Below, in pieces: positions 36,558 to 47,214 of a stretch of DNA of 64,000 nucleotides. The notes under the pieces are model-generated. The model ran no database searches. It saw only the letters and a program-made list of their open reading frames with translations, and was not told where the DNA came from. The translations under genes were made by a program, and so were the position numbers. Source of the stretch: Azospirillum sp. B21 (GTDB lineage Bacteria; Pseudomonadota; Alphaproteobacteria; Azospirillales; Azospirillaceae). The DNA is taken from positions 1-64,000 of the forward strand of contig NZ_VTTO01000020.1 in the NCBI RefSeq assembly GCF_008364825.1, given 5' to 3'. Position 1 is the first letter of the stretch. Each line of letters opens with the position of its first letter.

Positions 36558-37667
36558 ATGCTGGCCTACATCATCCGCCGCCTGTTGCTGATCATCCCCA
36601 CCCTGTTCGGGATTATGGTGATCAATTTCCTGATCGTTCAGATCGCCCCCGGCGGCCCGATCGAACAGATGATCGCCCGCGTCCAGGGCACCGCGGTGGA
36701 GGCGACGTCCCGCATCGGCGGCACCGCCGGCGGCGACGCCAACACCGCCCAGCGCCAGAATCAGACCGCCGGCGACAGCGGCGGCAAGTATCGCGGTGCC
36801 CAGGGCCTGGACCCTGCCTTCATCAAGCAGCTGGAGAAGGAATTCGGCTTCGACAAGCCGATCCACGAACGCTTCATCCACATGATGTCGAACTACATCG
36901 TCTTCGATTTCGGGACCAGCTACTTCCGCGACCGCCGGGTGGTCGATCTGGTTCTGGAAAAGATGCCGGTGTCGATTTCGCTCGGCATCTGGACGACGCT
37001 GATCGTCTATCTGGTTTCCATACCCCTGGGCATCGCCAAGGCGGTGCGCGACGGCCAGCCCTTCGACGTCTGGACCTCCGGCGTGGTCATCGTCGGCTAC
37101 GCCATCCCCAGCTTCCTGTTCGCGGTGCTGCTGATCGTGGTGTTCGCCGGCGGGCGCTATCTCGACTGGTTCCCCCTGCGCGGGCTGGTGTCGGACAACT
37201 GGGCGGACCTGCCCTGGTACAAACAGATCATCGACTATTTCTGGCACATGGCACTGCCGGTGATCTCCATGGTGATCGGCGGCTTCGCCGGGCTGACCAT
37301 GCTGACCAAGAACTCCTTCATGGAGGAGATCGGCAAGCAGTACGTCACCACCGCGCGGGCCAAGGGCCTGTCGTCGAACCGCGTGCTGTACGGACATGTC
37401 TTCCGCAACGCCATGCTGATCGTCATCGCAGGCTTCCCCGGCGCCTTCATCGGCATCCTGTTCACCGGCGCTTTGCTGATCGAGGTGATCTTCTCGCTGG
37501 ACGGGCTGGGGCTGCTGGGCTTCGAGGCGGCGATCAACCGCGACTATCCGGTGATGTTCGGCACGCTCTATTTCTTCACGCTGCTGGGGCTGATCATGAA
37601 TCTGGTCGGCGACATCACCTATGTGATGGTCGATCCCCGCATCGACTTCGAATCGCGGAGGGTGTGA
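36558..37667 (+). CDS. yejB: Peptide ABC transporter permease YejB
   Basis: 369 residues. It starts MLAYIIRRLLLIIPTLFGIM, the classic permease N-terminus. A Gly/Gln/Asn-rich loop (about 50-80) is typical of YejB and absent from DppB. The coupling motif lies in VTTARAKGLSSNRVLYGHVF (EAA loop) near 275-295. It forms the inner-membrane pore with YejE. Its stop TGA overlaps the yejE ATG by one base. Confidence 0.94.
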   Translation: MLAYIIRRLLLIIPTLFGIMVINFLIVQIAPGGPIEQMIARVQGTAVEATSRIGGTAGGDANTAQRQNQTAGDSGGKYRGAQGLDPAFIKQLEKEFGFDKPIHERFIHMMSNYIVFDFGTSYFRDRRVVDLVLEKMPVSISLGIWTTLIVYLVSIPLGIAKAVRDGQPFDVWTSGVVIVGYAIPSFLFAVLLIVVFAGGRYLDWFPLRGLVSDNWADLPWYKQIIDYFWHMALPVISMVIGGFAGLTMLTKNSFMEEIGKQYVTTARAKGLSSNRVLYGHVFRNAMLIVIAGFPGAFIGILFTGALLIEVIFSLDGLGLLGFEAAINRDYPVMFGTLYFFTLLGLIMNLVGDITYVMVDPRIDFESRRV

Positions 37668-38752
37668 TGACTCCGCTGACCCGGCGCCGGCTGGCCAATT
37701 TCAAGGCGAACCGCCGCGGTTTCTGGTCCTTCTGGATCTTCCTGGTGCTGTTCTTCCTCTCGCTGGGGGCGGAGTTCATCGCCAACGACAAGCCGCTGCT
37801 GATCGAATACGAGAACCAGTATTACTGGCCGGTCTTCCAGACCTATCCGGAGACCACCTTCGGCGGGGAGTTCGAGACGGAGACCGATTACCGCGACGCT
37901 TACGTCCGCGACCTGATCCAGGCCAAGGGCTGGATGGTCTGGCCGCCGATTCCCTACAGCTACCGCACCATCAACTACAACCTGCCGGTCCCCGCCCCCG
38001 CCCCGCCGTCCGCCGACAACTGGCTGGGCACCGACGACCAGGGGCGCGACGTGGTGGCGCGGCTGATCTACGGCTTCCGCATCTCGGTGCTGTTCGGTCT
38101 GGTGCTGACCGCCTTCTCCTCGGTCGTCGGTGTGGCGGCGGGTGCGGTCCAGGGCTATTTCGGCGGGCTGACCGATCTGCTGTTCCAGCGCTTCATCGAG
38201 ATCTGGCAGGGGCTGCCCACCCTGTTCCTGCTGATCATCCTCGCCAGCGTGGTGACGCCGACCTTCTGGTGGCTGCTGGGGCTGCTGCTGCTGTTCTCCT
38301 GGACCGCGCTCGTCCATGTGGTGCGGGCGGAGTTCCTGCGGGCACGCAACCTGGATTACGTGCGCGCCGCCCGCGCGCTGGGCGCCGGCGACGTCACCAT
38401 CATGGTGCGCCATGTGCTGCCCAACGCCATGGTGGCGACGCTGACCTTCATGCCCTTCATCCTCAACGGCTCGATCACCACGCTGACGGCGCTGGACTTC
38501 CTCGGCTTCGGCCTGCCCCCCGGCTCGCCGTCGCTGGGCGAGCTGCTGGCCCAGGGCAAGGCCAACCTGCAGGCGCCCTGGCTGGGCCTGACCGCCTTCT
38601 TCGTGCTGGCGATCATGCTGAGCCTGCTGATCTTCATCGGCGAGGCGGTGCGCGACGCCTTCGACCCGCGCAAGACCATCGCCCAGATGTCGACGGCGCT
38701 GCCGGGAGAGGCCAGCGCGGCGACCGCGGCGCGCAAGGAGGCGGCGGAGTGA
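37667..38752 (+). CDS. yejE: Peptide ABC transporter permease YejE
   Basis: 361 residues. An N-terminal membrane helix (WSFWIFLVLFFLSLGAEFIA) is followed by a large periplasmic segment (about 40-130) containing LGTDDQGRDVVARLIYG, the DppC/YejE signature. The EAA loop lies in YVRAARALGAGDVTIMVRHV. The C-terminal tail is Ala/Lys-rich. A palindromic repeat separates it from yejF. Confidence 0.94.
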   Translation: MTPLTRRRLANFKANRRGFWSFWIFLVLFFLSLGAEFIANDKPLLIEYENQYYWPVFQTYPETTFGGEFETETDYRDAYVRDLIQAKGWMVWPPIPYSYRTINYNLPVPAPAPPSADNWLGTDDQGRDVVARLIYGFRISVLFGLVLTAFSSVVGVAAGAVQGYFGGLTDLLFQRFIEIWQGLPTLFLLIILASVVTPTFWWLLGLLLLFSWTALVHVVRAEFLRARNLDYVRAARALGAGDVTIMVRHVLPNAMVATLTFMPFILNGSITTLTALDFLGFGLPPGSPSLGELLAQGKANLQAPWLGLTAFFVLAIMLSLLIFIGEAVRDAFDPRKTIAQMSTALPGEASAATAARKEAAE

Positions 38753-38763
38753 TGGCCTGGATT

Positions 38764-38870
38764 GCCCCCTCCCCATCCCTCCCCCGCTTCGCGGGAGAGG
38801 GGGCAGGAGCTTTGGAGAAATGCGGCGGAGTTCCCTCTCCCGCGAAGCGGGGGAGGGTTAGGGAGGGGGC
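38764..38870. repeat. Two-armed palindromic repeat (copy 2)
   Basis: The left arm begins CCCTCCCCATCCCTCCCCCG and its hairpin loops at CTTCGCGGG. The right arm (38833-38869) is its near reverse complement, ending GGGTTAGGGAGGGGG. It lies in the short gap between yejE and yejF within one operon. Confidence 0.85.
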
Positions 38871-38924
38871 ACGCGCCACGCACCTCCCGCCAACGAAGAA
38901 GGCCCAACAGCCCGAGAGCCCGAC

Positions 38925-40565
<1,641 letters not shown>

Positions 40566-40649
40566 GGCATCGGCGTGAGGCATAGGCTTTATCCGCGACC
40601 GCTCCGCGGTTAGGGTAGCCGTCCCCTCGCAGCAGCCGACGCCGATGCT

Positions 40650-41648
40650 ATGACCGACACCACCCCGCAAGACGCCGCCCTCCTCGCAGAAGCCGTCCGG
40701 TCGGGCGACCGGCGGGCGCTGGCGCGGGCGATCACGCTGATCGAATCGACGCGCGCCGACCATCGCGCCACCGCCGACGCGCTGCTGGCGGCGCTGCTGC
40801 CTTACACCGGCAACTCGGTGCGACTCGGAATCTCTGGCGTGCCGGGGGTTGGCAAATCGACCTTCATCGAGGCGTTCGGGCTGCATGTCATCGGGCTGGG
40901 GCACAAGGTCGCGGTGCTGGCGGTCGATCCGTCGTCGCAGCGCACCGGCGGCTCGATCCTGGGCGACAAGACCCGCATGGTCGACCTGTCGCGCGAAGCC
41001 GACGCCTTCATCCGCCCCTCGCCCGCCGGTGCGACGCTGGGCGGGGTGGCGCGCCGCACGCGCGAGGCGATGCTGATCTGCGAGGCCGCCGGCTTCGACG
41101 TGATCGTGGTGGAGACGGTCGGCGTCGGCCAGTCGGAAACCGCGGTCGCCGACATGGTCGACCTGTTCATGCTGCTGCTGCTGCCCGCCGGCGGCGATGA
41201 ACTGCAGGGCATCAAGAAGGGCATCGTCGAGCTGGCCGACCTCGTGGTCGTCAACAAGGCCGACGGCGACCTCGCCGCCACCGCCCGCCACACGGTGGCC
41301 GACTATCGCCACGCGCTGGCCCTGCTGCGCCATGGCGACTGGCGGGTGCCGGTGCTCAGCTGCTCCGCCGTGAAGAAGATGGGAATCGACACGGTGTGGG
41401 ACACCATCGGCGAGCACAAGGCCCTGACCGAAGCCAACGGCGCCCGCGCCACCCGCCGGGCCGAACAGGCACGTGCCTGGCTGTGGAGCGAGATCCGCGA
41501 GACGCTGATCGACCGCTTCCGCGCCCATCCGGCCGTGCGGGCCGATCTGGCGCGACTCGAAGCGGAGGTGACCGCCGGCACGACCATCCCGGCGGCGGCG
41601 GCCCACACTCTCCTGGGGCGCTTCCTCGACCAGACGGGCGGCGCATAA
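40650..41648 (+). CDS. meaB: Methylmalonyl-CoA mutase-associated GTPase MeaB
   Basis: 332-residue P-loop GTPase of the MeaB/ArgK family. The P-loop is GVPGVGKST (about 59-67), VETVGVGQSE holds the switch region, and VVNKADGD is the base-recognition motif. It guards loading and repair of the B12 cofactor of methylmalonyl-CoA mutase. The mutase gene is not in the window. No good ribosome site precedes the ATG. Confidence 0.94.
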   Translation: MTDTTPQDAALLAEAVRSGDRRALARAITLIESTRADHRATADALLAALLPYTGNSVRLGISGVPGVGKSTFIEAFGLHVIGLGHKVAVLAVDPSSQRTGGSILGDKTRMVDLSREADAFIRPSPAGATLGGVARRTREAMLICEAAGFDVIVVETVGVGQSETAVADMVDLFMLLLLPAGGDELQGIKKGIVELADLVVVNKADGDLAATARHTVADYRHALALLRHGDWRVPVLSCSAVKKMGIDTVWDTIGEHKALTEANGARATRRAEQARAWLWSEIRETLIDRFRAHPAVRADLARLEAEVTAGTTIPAAAAHTLLGRFLDQTGGA

Positions 41649-41663
41649 CCCCTTCAGCTTATG

Positions 41664-41695
41664 TTGCACCGCAACAAATTCGTTGCGCCGCACCA
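41664..41695. promoter_or_regulatory. Paired GCAAC/GTTGC sites upstream of the phasin gene
   Basis: TTGCACCGCAACAA (41664-41677) is followed by a second, weaker copy TTGCGCCGCACCA (41683-41695), a centre spacing near 19 bases. The first is identical to the site at 11904. TGC/GCA-rich sites before phasin genes are bound by PhaR in related bacteria, so this is a candidate PhaR operator; that assignment is inference. Confidence 0.5.
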
Positions 41696-41859
41696 CCCGT
41701 AGGGCTATTCTGCATCGGGCGGGAAAGGGGCGACATGCGCCGATTCGACCTTGTCGATTCGTCATGTCGCTTGGGCCGGGGTGCCCGCGGTCTCCTGGGG
41801 TTACGCCGGAGCGGCCTTTCCGTTTCCGCCAATGTGCCTTTTCTACGGGAGACAACGCC

Positions 41860-42576
41860 ATGACCGCTCAGCCGACCCCCGCCGCCGTCCTGACCCTGTT
41901 CAAGACCAACGCCCAGACTACTGCCGCCAAATCCGCGCGCGTCGCCACCCTGGTCCAGGACGGCTACCGCCGCTGGTTCGACGGCGTGACCGCATCGGTC
42001 AACGACGCCAGCCGTCTGGCCGCCGGGCTGGGCAAGGCCCGCACCCCGGCCGATCTGGCCGCGCTGCAGCGCGATTGGCTGTCCACGACCCAGGCCCGTG
42101 TGACCGAGAGCGTGCAGGGTTTCCTGGACGTCTCCACCAAGATCGCCGCCGAGATCACCACCCTGCCGGCGCCGGCCGTCGATGCGGCCCCGGTTGCCGC
42201 TCCGGCTCCGAAGGGCGAGGCTCCGACGCCGGCCCCGGTGACGGTCGCCGCCCCGGTGGTCGAGATGCCGAAGGTCGAGGCTCCCAAGGTGGAAGCCCCC
42301 AAGGTTGAGGCTAAGGTCGAGGCTCCCGCTCCGGCCCCGGTCGTCGAGGCCCCGGAGGCTGCTCCGGAGCCCGCCCCGGTGAAGGCCGCGGAGACCGCTC
42401 CGGTCGCCGCCGCCGCCAAGCCGGTCGAGGTTCCGGTCGAGAAGCTGGTCGAGGCTGTGAAGGCCGAGAAGGCTGCTCCCGCCGCCGCCATCGCCGCCGA
42501 GGTGAAGGCCGCGGCCAAGCCGGCGCCCCGCCGCGCCGCCAAGCCGGCGTCGAAGACCTCCACCGCCGTGAACTGA
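41860..42576 (+). CDS. Phasin family protein with Ala/Pro/Lys-rich tail
   Basis: 238 residues. The N-terminal part (about 1-105) is the helical phasin-like domain, including LVQDGYRRWFDGVTAS and QRDWLSTTQARVTESVQGFL. The rest is low-complexity, rich in Ala, Pro, Val, Lys and Glu with repeats such as VEAPKVEAPKVEAKVEAPAP, and ends Lys/Arg-rich. Phasins coat polyhydroxyalkanoate granules; the basic tail may bind DNA or other proteins, as in PhaM or histone-like tails. GGGAGA lies before the ATG. Confidence 0.83.
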   Translation: MTAQPTPAAVLTLFKTNAQTTAAKSARVATLVQDGYRRWFDGVTASVNDASRLAAGLGKARTPADLAALQRDWLSTTQARVTESVQGFLDVSTKIAAEITTLPAPAVDAAPVAAPAPKGEAPTPAPVTVAAPVVEMPKVEAPKVEAPKVEAKVEAPAPAPVVEAPEAAPEPAPVKAAETAPVAAAAKPVEVPVEKLVEAVKAEKAAPAAAIAAEVKAAAKPAPRRAAKPASKTSTAVN

Positions 42577-42712
42577 CACCCGTCAGGACAAGGCATTTAG
42601 AGAAAGACCGGGCGCGGCGCGTCTCTTCGCCAGATCGAAGAGGCCGCTACGCTTCGACTCTCCACTTTCCCGCGACGACTCAGGTTTTGATGGGTTCGTC
42701 GCGGATCCCGGC

Positions 42713-42742
42713 TTGACGACGGCGCTTTTGTTCGACTATATA
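42713..42742 (+). promoter_or_regulatory. Sigma-70 promoter of rpmB
   Basis: TTGACG (42713-42718) and TATATA (42737-42742) are 18 bases apart, about 70 bases before the rpmB start codon. Confidence 0.65.
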
Positions 42743-42809
42743 GCGGCCTCCTTCGGGCGGCAGGCCGTCCGTTACCGGGTTTCATTTGCTAAAGTAAAGG
42801 ATCAGTCCG

Positions 42810-43109
42810 ATGGCACGTCGGTGCTCCGTGACCGGCAAGGGCACGCAGTTTGGCAACAACGTCAGCCACGCCAACAACAAGAATCGCCGCCGCTTCCAGC
42901 CGAACCTCCAGGAAACGTCGCTGCTCAGCGACAGCCTGGGGCAGCTGGTGCGTCTGCGCCTCTCGGTGAACGCGATCCGCTCGATCGAGCACAAGGGCGG
43001 CCTCGACGCCTTCCTGCTCGATGCTAAGGACGCCGTGCTGAGCCTGGATGCCCGTCGCATCAAGCGCCGGATTTCCAAGGCCCAGGAGAAGCAGCAGGCC
43101 GCGGCCTGA
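42810..43109 (+). CDS. rpmB: 50S ribosomal protein L28
   Basis: 99 residues. MARRCSVTGKGTQFGNNVSH is the L28 start, with HANNKNRRRFQPNL next. The C-terminal extension past residue 78 (RIKRRISKAQEKQ) is usual in alphaproteobacteria. It is a structural protein of the large subunit. AAAGGATC precedes the ATG. The gene is monocistronic, with its own promoter, and is followed by 180 bases without a gene that hold no clear terminator. Confidence 0.96.
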   Translation: MARRCSVTGKGTQFGNNVSHANNKNRRRFQPNLQETSLLSDSLGQLVRLRLSVNAIRSIEHKGGLDAFLLDAKDAVLSLDARRIKRRISKAQEKQQAAA

Positions 43110-43289
43110 TCGCTTCCCGGCATCCGGGGCGCGTTTGGTGTGCTGAGGCGGGGCGCTTGCCGCTCCGCTGACGAGATTTAGGACGCGTACAGGACGATTC
43201 CGACTCCCGGTAAGAGAGCGGCGCGCGACATCCGAAAGGGTGCCGCGCGTTTCGTCGTTTCCGGGGTTGGGTGGTTGACGGTGTGCAGC

Positions 43290-43405
43290 GTTAGCCCCCC
43301 TCCCCAACCCTCCCCCGCTGGGCGGGGGAGGGAGCTAGTGCTTGTGCGGGAGAGTGGCGGTAGTCCCTCCCCCGCCCAGCGGGGGAGGATAGGTGGGGGT
43401 CTAAC
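43290..43405. repeat. Two-armed palindromic repeat, type B (copy 3)
   Basis: Bounded by GTTAG and CTAAC. The left arm has CTCCCCCGCTGGGCGGGGGAG as its hairpin; the right arm has the same stem with CGCCCAGCG in the loop. It ends two bases before the recX stop codon. Confidence 0.88.
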
Positions 43406-43407
43406 TT

Positions 43408-43986
43408 TCACTCCCCCAACACCTCCTCGGGGTCCTCCGCATCCACCACCCGCCGCGCGATCTCATACCCGAAGCCGGCCCGTCCCAGCGCCGCCATGTC
43501 CTTTTCGCGATGCGCCGCGCGCTGCTCCGGCCGCCGGTAGGGACCCAGCCGCCGCCGCTTCGCCAGCGCCAGCGCCGCGGTCAAATCCAAATCCGGCCCG
43601 ACATCCTCGCGCAGGCTGTCCAGCGCCTTGTCGGCCTCGTCGCGGCCGATGCCCTTGCCGGCCAGCTTCTGGGCGATCAGCCGGGTGGAGGCGCCGCGCC
43701 GGTGCAGGCTCTCCGTCCGCATGCGGGCATAGGTCTCGTCGTTCAGCAGGCCGCTGCGGACATAGCGGGCCAGCAACTCGTCGACCCAGCGGGCGCCCTC
43801 CTCGCGGTCGGTGCCGTGGGCCTTGGCCGACAGGTCGACCTTGCGCATCAGCACCCGGCGCAGGTTGGCCGTCGAACTGGCGAAGCGCTCCAGATAATGC
43901 AGCGCCGCGTTCTCCAGATACTGGGGCGTGACGCGCTTGGGCGGCTTGCGGGCCGGCGAAGATGGGCGCTTGTCGTCGGTGTTCAT
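43408..43986 (-). CDS. recX: Regulatory protein RecX
   Basis: 192 residues. A basic N-terminus (RPSSPARKPPKRVTPQYLEN) is followed by the RecX helical repeats: ALHYLERFASSTANLRRVLM near 27-46, then LLNDETYARMRTESLHRRG and IGRDEADKALDSL. RecX modulates RecA filaments. recA is not adjacent. The start at 43986 has GAAGGGA; the frame upstream to 44199 is not RecX-like. Confidence 0.9.
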   Translation of the reverse strand: MNTDDKRPSSPARKPPKRVTPQYLENAALHYLERFASSTANLRRVLMRKVDLSAKAHGTDREEGARWVDELLARYVRSGLLNDETYARMRTESLHRRGASTRLIAQKLAGKGIGRDEADKALDSLREDVGPDLDLTAALALAKRRRLGPYRRPEQRAAHREKDMAALGRAGFGYEIARRVVDAEDPEEVLGE

Positions 43987-44034
43987 GGCAGTCCCTTCGG
44001 CGGCGGCGGTTGCCGGATGGGAGGGCCGCACGTA

Positions 44035-44072
44035 CAGTCCGTGACCTTCCCGGCAGTCCGTGACCTTCCCGG
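44035..44072 (+). repeat. Direct repeat of 19 bp, two perfect copies
   Basis: CAGTCCGTGACCTTCCCGG occurs at 44035-44053 and immediately again at 44054-44072, in the gap between divergent recX and the permease gene. Confidence 0.9.
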
Positions 44073-44152
44073 CGCCCTTTCCTGGCGAAACAGCCCCGGT
44101 TCCTCCGGCCATGGCCGCCGGCGCCGGGTCCCTAAAGGCAGATCGTGACGCG

Positions 44153-44956
44153 ATGACCCTTCCCCTTCCTCCCATGCCGCGCAACGTCGGTTCCGTCAAC
44201 TGGATCGGCCTGTGGACGCTCTACGCACGCGAGGTACGGCGCTTCGTCAAGGTGCACCAGCAGACCGTCTGGGCGCCGGTGGTGACTACCCTGCTGTATT
44301 ACGCGGTGTTCGCCCTGTCGCTCGGTTCCGCCGTGCGGATGGTTGGGGAGACGCCCTTCCTGCAATTCCTGGCGCCCGGCCTGATCATGATGGCGATGGT
44401 GCAGAACGCCTTCGCCAACACCTCCTCCTCCATCGTGATCGCCAAGGTCCAGGGCAATATCGTCGACATCCTGATGCCGCCGCTGTCGCCGATGGAACTG
44501 GTCAGCGGCTTCGTGCTGGGCGGCGTCACCCGCGGCATCGTGGTCGGTCTGGTGACGGGCCTCGCCATCTGGACCGTGATCCCCATGCACATGCCGCATC
44601 CGGGCTTCGTGCTGTTCCATGCGGTGATGGCGTCGATGCTGCTGTCGCTGCTGGGTCTGGTCGGCGGCGTCTGGTCGGAGAAGTTCGACAACATAGCCGC
44701 GGTGACCAACTTCGTGGTGACGCCACTGTCCTTCCTGTCCGGCACCTTCTATTCGGTCGACACCCTGCCGCCGGTCTTCTGGTGGATCGCCCATTTCGAC
44801 CCGTTCTTCTACATGATCGACGGCTTCCGCTATGGCTTCATCGGCACGTCGGACGGGTCGCGCTGGCTGGGCGTGATCGTGATGCTGGGGGTGAATGCCG
44901 GGCTGTGGTGGCTGGCTTGGCGCATGTTCAAGACGGGTTACAAGCTGAAGGCGTGA
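44153..44956 (+). CDS. ABC-2 type transporter permease
   Basis: 267 residues, six hydrophobic segments. The conserved block FLSGTFYSVDTLPPVFWWIA near 200-219 marks the ABC-2 permease family (YadH/NodJ-like). These pair with a separate ATPase to export drugs, lipids or glycans. No ATP-binding partner lies next to it, which is unusual; the ATPase may be upstream in another locus. The ATG at 44153 lacks a strong ribosome site. Confidence 0.9.
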   Translation: MTLPLPPMPRNVGSVNWIGLWTLYAREVRRFVKVHQQTVWAPVVTTLLYYAVFALSLGSAVRMVGETPFLQFLAPGLIMMAMVQNAFANTSSSIVIAKVQGNIVDILMPPLSPMELVSGFVLGGVTRGIVVGLVTGLAIWTVIPMHMPHPGFVLFHAVMASMLLSLLGLVGGVWSEKFDNIAAVTNFVVTPLSFLSGTFYSVDTLPPVFWWIAHFDPFFYMIDGFRYGFIGTSDGSRWLGVIVMLGVNAGLWWLAWRMFKTGYKLKA

Positions 44957-45080
44957 AACACCGGAAAGTCCTGCGTCTTTTCCGCCCTATCCGTTGACAG
45001 AACCGATCGATCTTCGGATATTTGCCGTTCCCGGCGGCCAGCCATGGCCGCCGGATTTTCCTTTTTGGGAGACCAAAGCC

Positions 45081-46253
45081 GTGATCCCCGTCGTTATGCC
45101 CACATACGCCCGCGCCGACATCGTGTTCGAGCGTGGTCAAGGTCCGTATCTCTACGCGACCGACGGGCGACGATTCCTCGACTTCGCCGCCGGCGTCGCG
45201 GTGAACGCCCTGGGTCACGCGCATCCCTATCTGGTGGAAAAGCTGACCGAGCAGGCGAACAAGCTGTGGCACACCTCCAACCTGTTCCGGGTCGCCGGAC
45301 AGGAGAGCCTCGGCAAGCGCCTGACCGAGGTCACCTTCGCCGACACGGTGTTCTTCACGAATTCCGGTGCGGAAGCGTGGGAATGCGGCGCCAAGGCCGT
45401 CCGCAAGTACCACTATGACTCCGGCAACCCGCAGAAGAACCGCATCATCACCTTCGAGCAGGCTTTCCACGGCCGCACGCTGGGCGCCATCTCGGCTGCC
45501 AAGCAGGAGAAGCTGGTGCATGGCTTCGACCCGCTGCTGGACGGCTTCGACCAGGTTCCCTTCGGCGACCTCGACGCCGTGCGCGCCGCCATCACGCCCG
45601 CCACCGGCGGCATCTGCGTCGAACCGATCCAGGGCGAGGGCGGCATCCGCGCCGGTTCGGTGGAGTTCCTGCGGGGCCTGCGCGCGCTGTGCGACGAGCA
45701 TGGCCTGCTGCTGTTCCTGGACGAGATTCAGTGCGGCATGGGCCGCACCGGCAAGCTGTTCGCCCATGAATGGGCCGGCATCACGCCGGACGTCATGTGC
45801 GTCGCCAAGGGCATCGGCGGCGGTTTCCCGCTCGGCGCCTGCCTGGCGACGGAACGTGCGGCGTCGGGCATGACCGCCGGCACCCACGGCTCCACCTATG
45901 GCGGCAACCCGCTGGCGACCGCCGTCGGCAACGCCGTGCTGGACGTCATGCTGGCGCCGGGCTTCCTGGACACCGTCCTTCAGACCTCGGCCCTTCTGCG
46001 CGGCCGCCTGGAGGAGCTGATCGCCAAGCATCCGGCGATGTTCCTGGAACTGCGCGGCCAGGGCCTGATGCTGGGCCTGAAGCTTGGCCAGCCGGTGGGC
46101 GATGTGGTGGCGAAGCTGCGCGCCAACGGCCTGCTGTCGGTCCCGGCCGGCGACAATGTGGTGCGGCTGCTGCCGCCCCTGAACATCGGCGAAGCCGAAG
46201 TGAATGAAGCCGTCGGGATTCTCGACCGGACGGCGCAGGAGTGCGTGGGATGA
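45081..46253 (+). CDS. argD: Acetylornithine aminotransferase ArgD
   Basis: 390 residues. A class III aminotransferase: FEQAFHGRTLGAISA, LLLFLDEIQCGMGRTGKLF (cofactor Asp) and CVAKGIGGGFPLGA (Schiff-base Lys) are in order. It converts N-acetylglutamate semialdehyde to N-acetylornithine; DapC activity is also common. The GTG at 45081, with GGGAGA upstream, is preferred; ATG 45096 and a longer frame from 44994 are alternatives. It overlaps argF by 4 bases. Confidence 0.94.
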   Translation: MIPVVMPTYARADIVFERGQGPYLYATDGRRFLDFAAGVAVNALGHAHPYLVEKLTEQANKLWHTSNLFRVAGQESLGKRLTEVTFADTVFFTNSGAEAWECGAKAVRKYHYDSGNPQKNRIITFEQAFHGRTLGAISAAKQEKLVHGFDPLLDGFDQVPFGDLDAVRAAITPATGGICVEPIQGEGGIRAGSVEFLRGLRALCDEHGLLLFLDEIQCGMGRTGKLFAHEWAGITPDVMCVAKGIGGGFPLGACLATERAASGMTAGTHGSTYGGNPLATAVGNAVLDVMLAPGFLDTVLQTSALLRGRLEELIAKHPAMFLELRGQGLMLGLKLGQPVGDVVAKLRANGLLSVPAGDNVVRLLPPLNIGEAEVNEAVGILDRTAQECVG

Positions 46254-47203
46254 GCGGCGACAACAACAGCGCCAACAACGGCGTTCGGCACTTCCTCGAC
46301 ATCGACCGGATGGACGGCGCCACGCTGCGCCGCCTGCTCGACCATGCCGTGCGCATCAAGGCCGACCTGAAGAAGGACCGGCTGGCCCACTCCACCCTGC
46401 TGGCCGGCCGCTCGCTGGCCCTGATCTTCGAGAAGCCCTCGACCCGCACCCGCGTGTCGTTCGAGGTCGGCATGCAGCAGTTCGGCGGCAACGTCGTGGT
46501 GCTGAAGCCCGATGACATGCAGCTGGGCCGCGGCGAGACCATCGGCGACACCGCCCGCGTGCTGTCGCGCTTCGTCGACGCCGTGATGGTCCGCACCACC
46601 GGCGAGGAGCGGGTGCATGAACTGGCCGCCCATGCCAGCATCCCGATCATCAACGGCCTGACCGACCAGACCCACCCCTGCCAGATCATGGCCGACCTGA
46701 TGACCTTCGAGGAGCATCGCGGTCCGATCAACGGCCGGACCGTCGCCTGGATCGGCGACTGCAACAACGTCGCGGTCAGCTGGGCCCATGCCGCCGTGCG
46801 TTTCGGCTTCGAACTGCGGCTTGCCTGCCCCACCGTCTACGGCCCGTCGCCGGAGTTGCTGGCCTGGGCGGAGCGTGAGGGGACCGGCCGTCTGGTCGTC
46901 ACCGAATCGCCGGAAGAGGCGGTGCGTGGAGCAGAATGCGTCATCACCGACGCCTGGGCCTCCATGCACAACACCGATGTGGACGAGCGCGCGGCGATCC
47001 TCGCCCCCTATCAGGTGAACGAGGCGCTGATGGCCCATGCTCATCCGGACGCGCTGTTCATGCACTGCCTGCCGGCCCACCGGAACGAGGAAGTGACCGA
47101 CGGCGTGATCGACGGCCGCCATTCGGTGGTCTGGGACGAGGCGGAAAACCGCCTGCACGCCCAGAAGGCCATCCTCGGCTGGTGCATGGGCGTGCTGGAC
47201 TGA
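46250..47203 (+). CDS. argF: Ornithine carbamoyltransferase ArgF
   Basis: 317 residues. The carbamoyl-phosphate motif is STRTRVSFE near 66-74. HPCQ (about 141-144), the SMHNTD-type ornithine contact (WASMHNTDVDE) and HCLPAHRNEEVTD complete the active site. It makes citrulline from ornithine. It shares ATGA with the argD stop, so the pair is an arginine operon and is translationally coupled. A palindromic repeat lies 12 bases downstream. Confidence 0.95.
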   Translation: MSGDNNSANNGVRHFLDIDRMDGATLRRLLDHAVRIKADLKKDRLAHSTLLAGRSLALIFEKPSTRTRVSFEVGMQQFGGNVVVLKPDDMQLGRGETIGDTARVLSRFVDAVMVRTTGEERVHELAAHASIPIINGLTDQTHPCQIMADLMTFEEHRGPINGRTVAWIGDCNNVAVSWAHAAVRFGFELRLACPTVYGPSPELLAWAEREGTGRLVVTESPEEAVRGAECVITDAWASMHNTDVDERAAILAPYQVNEALMAHAHPDALFMHCLPAHRNEEVTDGVIDGRHSVVWDEAENRLHAQKAILGWCMGVLD

Positions 47204-47214
47204 GGGAGCGTTCT

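Noticed and set aside
43200..43260. GC-rich inverted sequence after rpmB as a terminator
   Set aside because: The pairing of the two GCGCG-rich stretches is imperfect and the T-run is only three bases.
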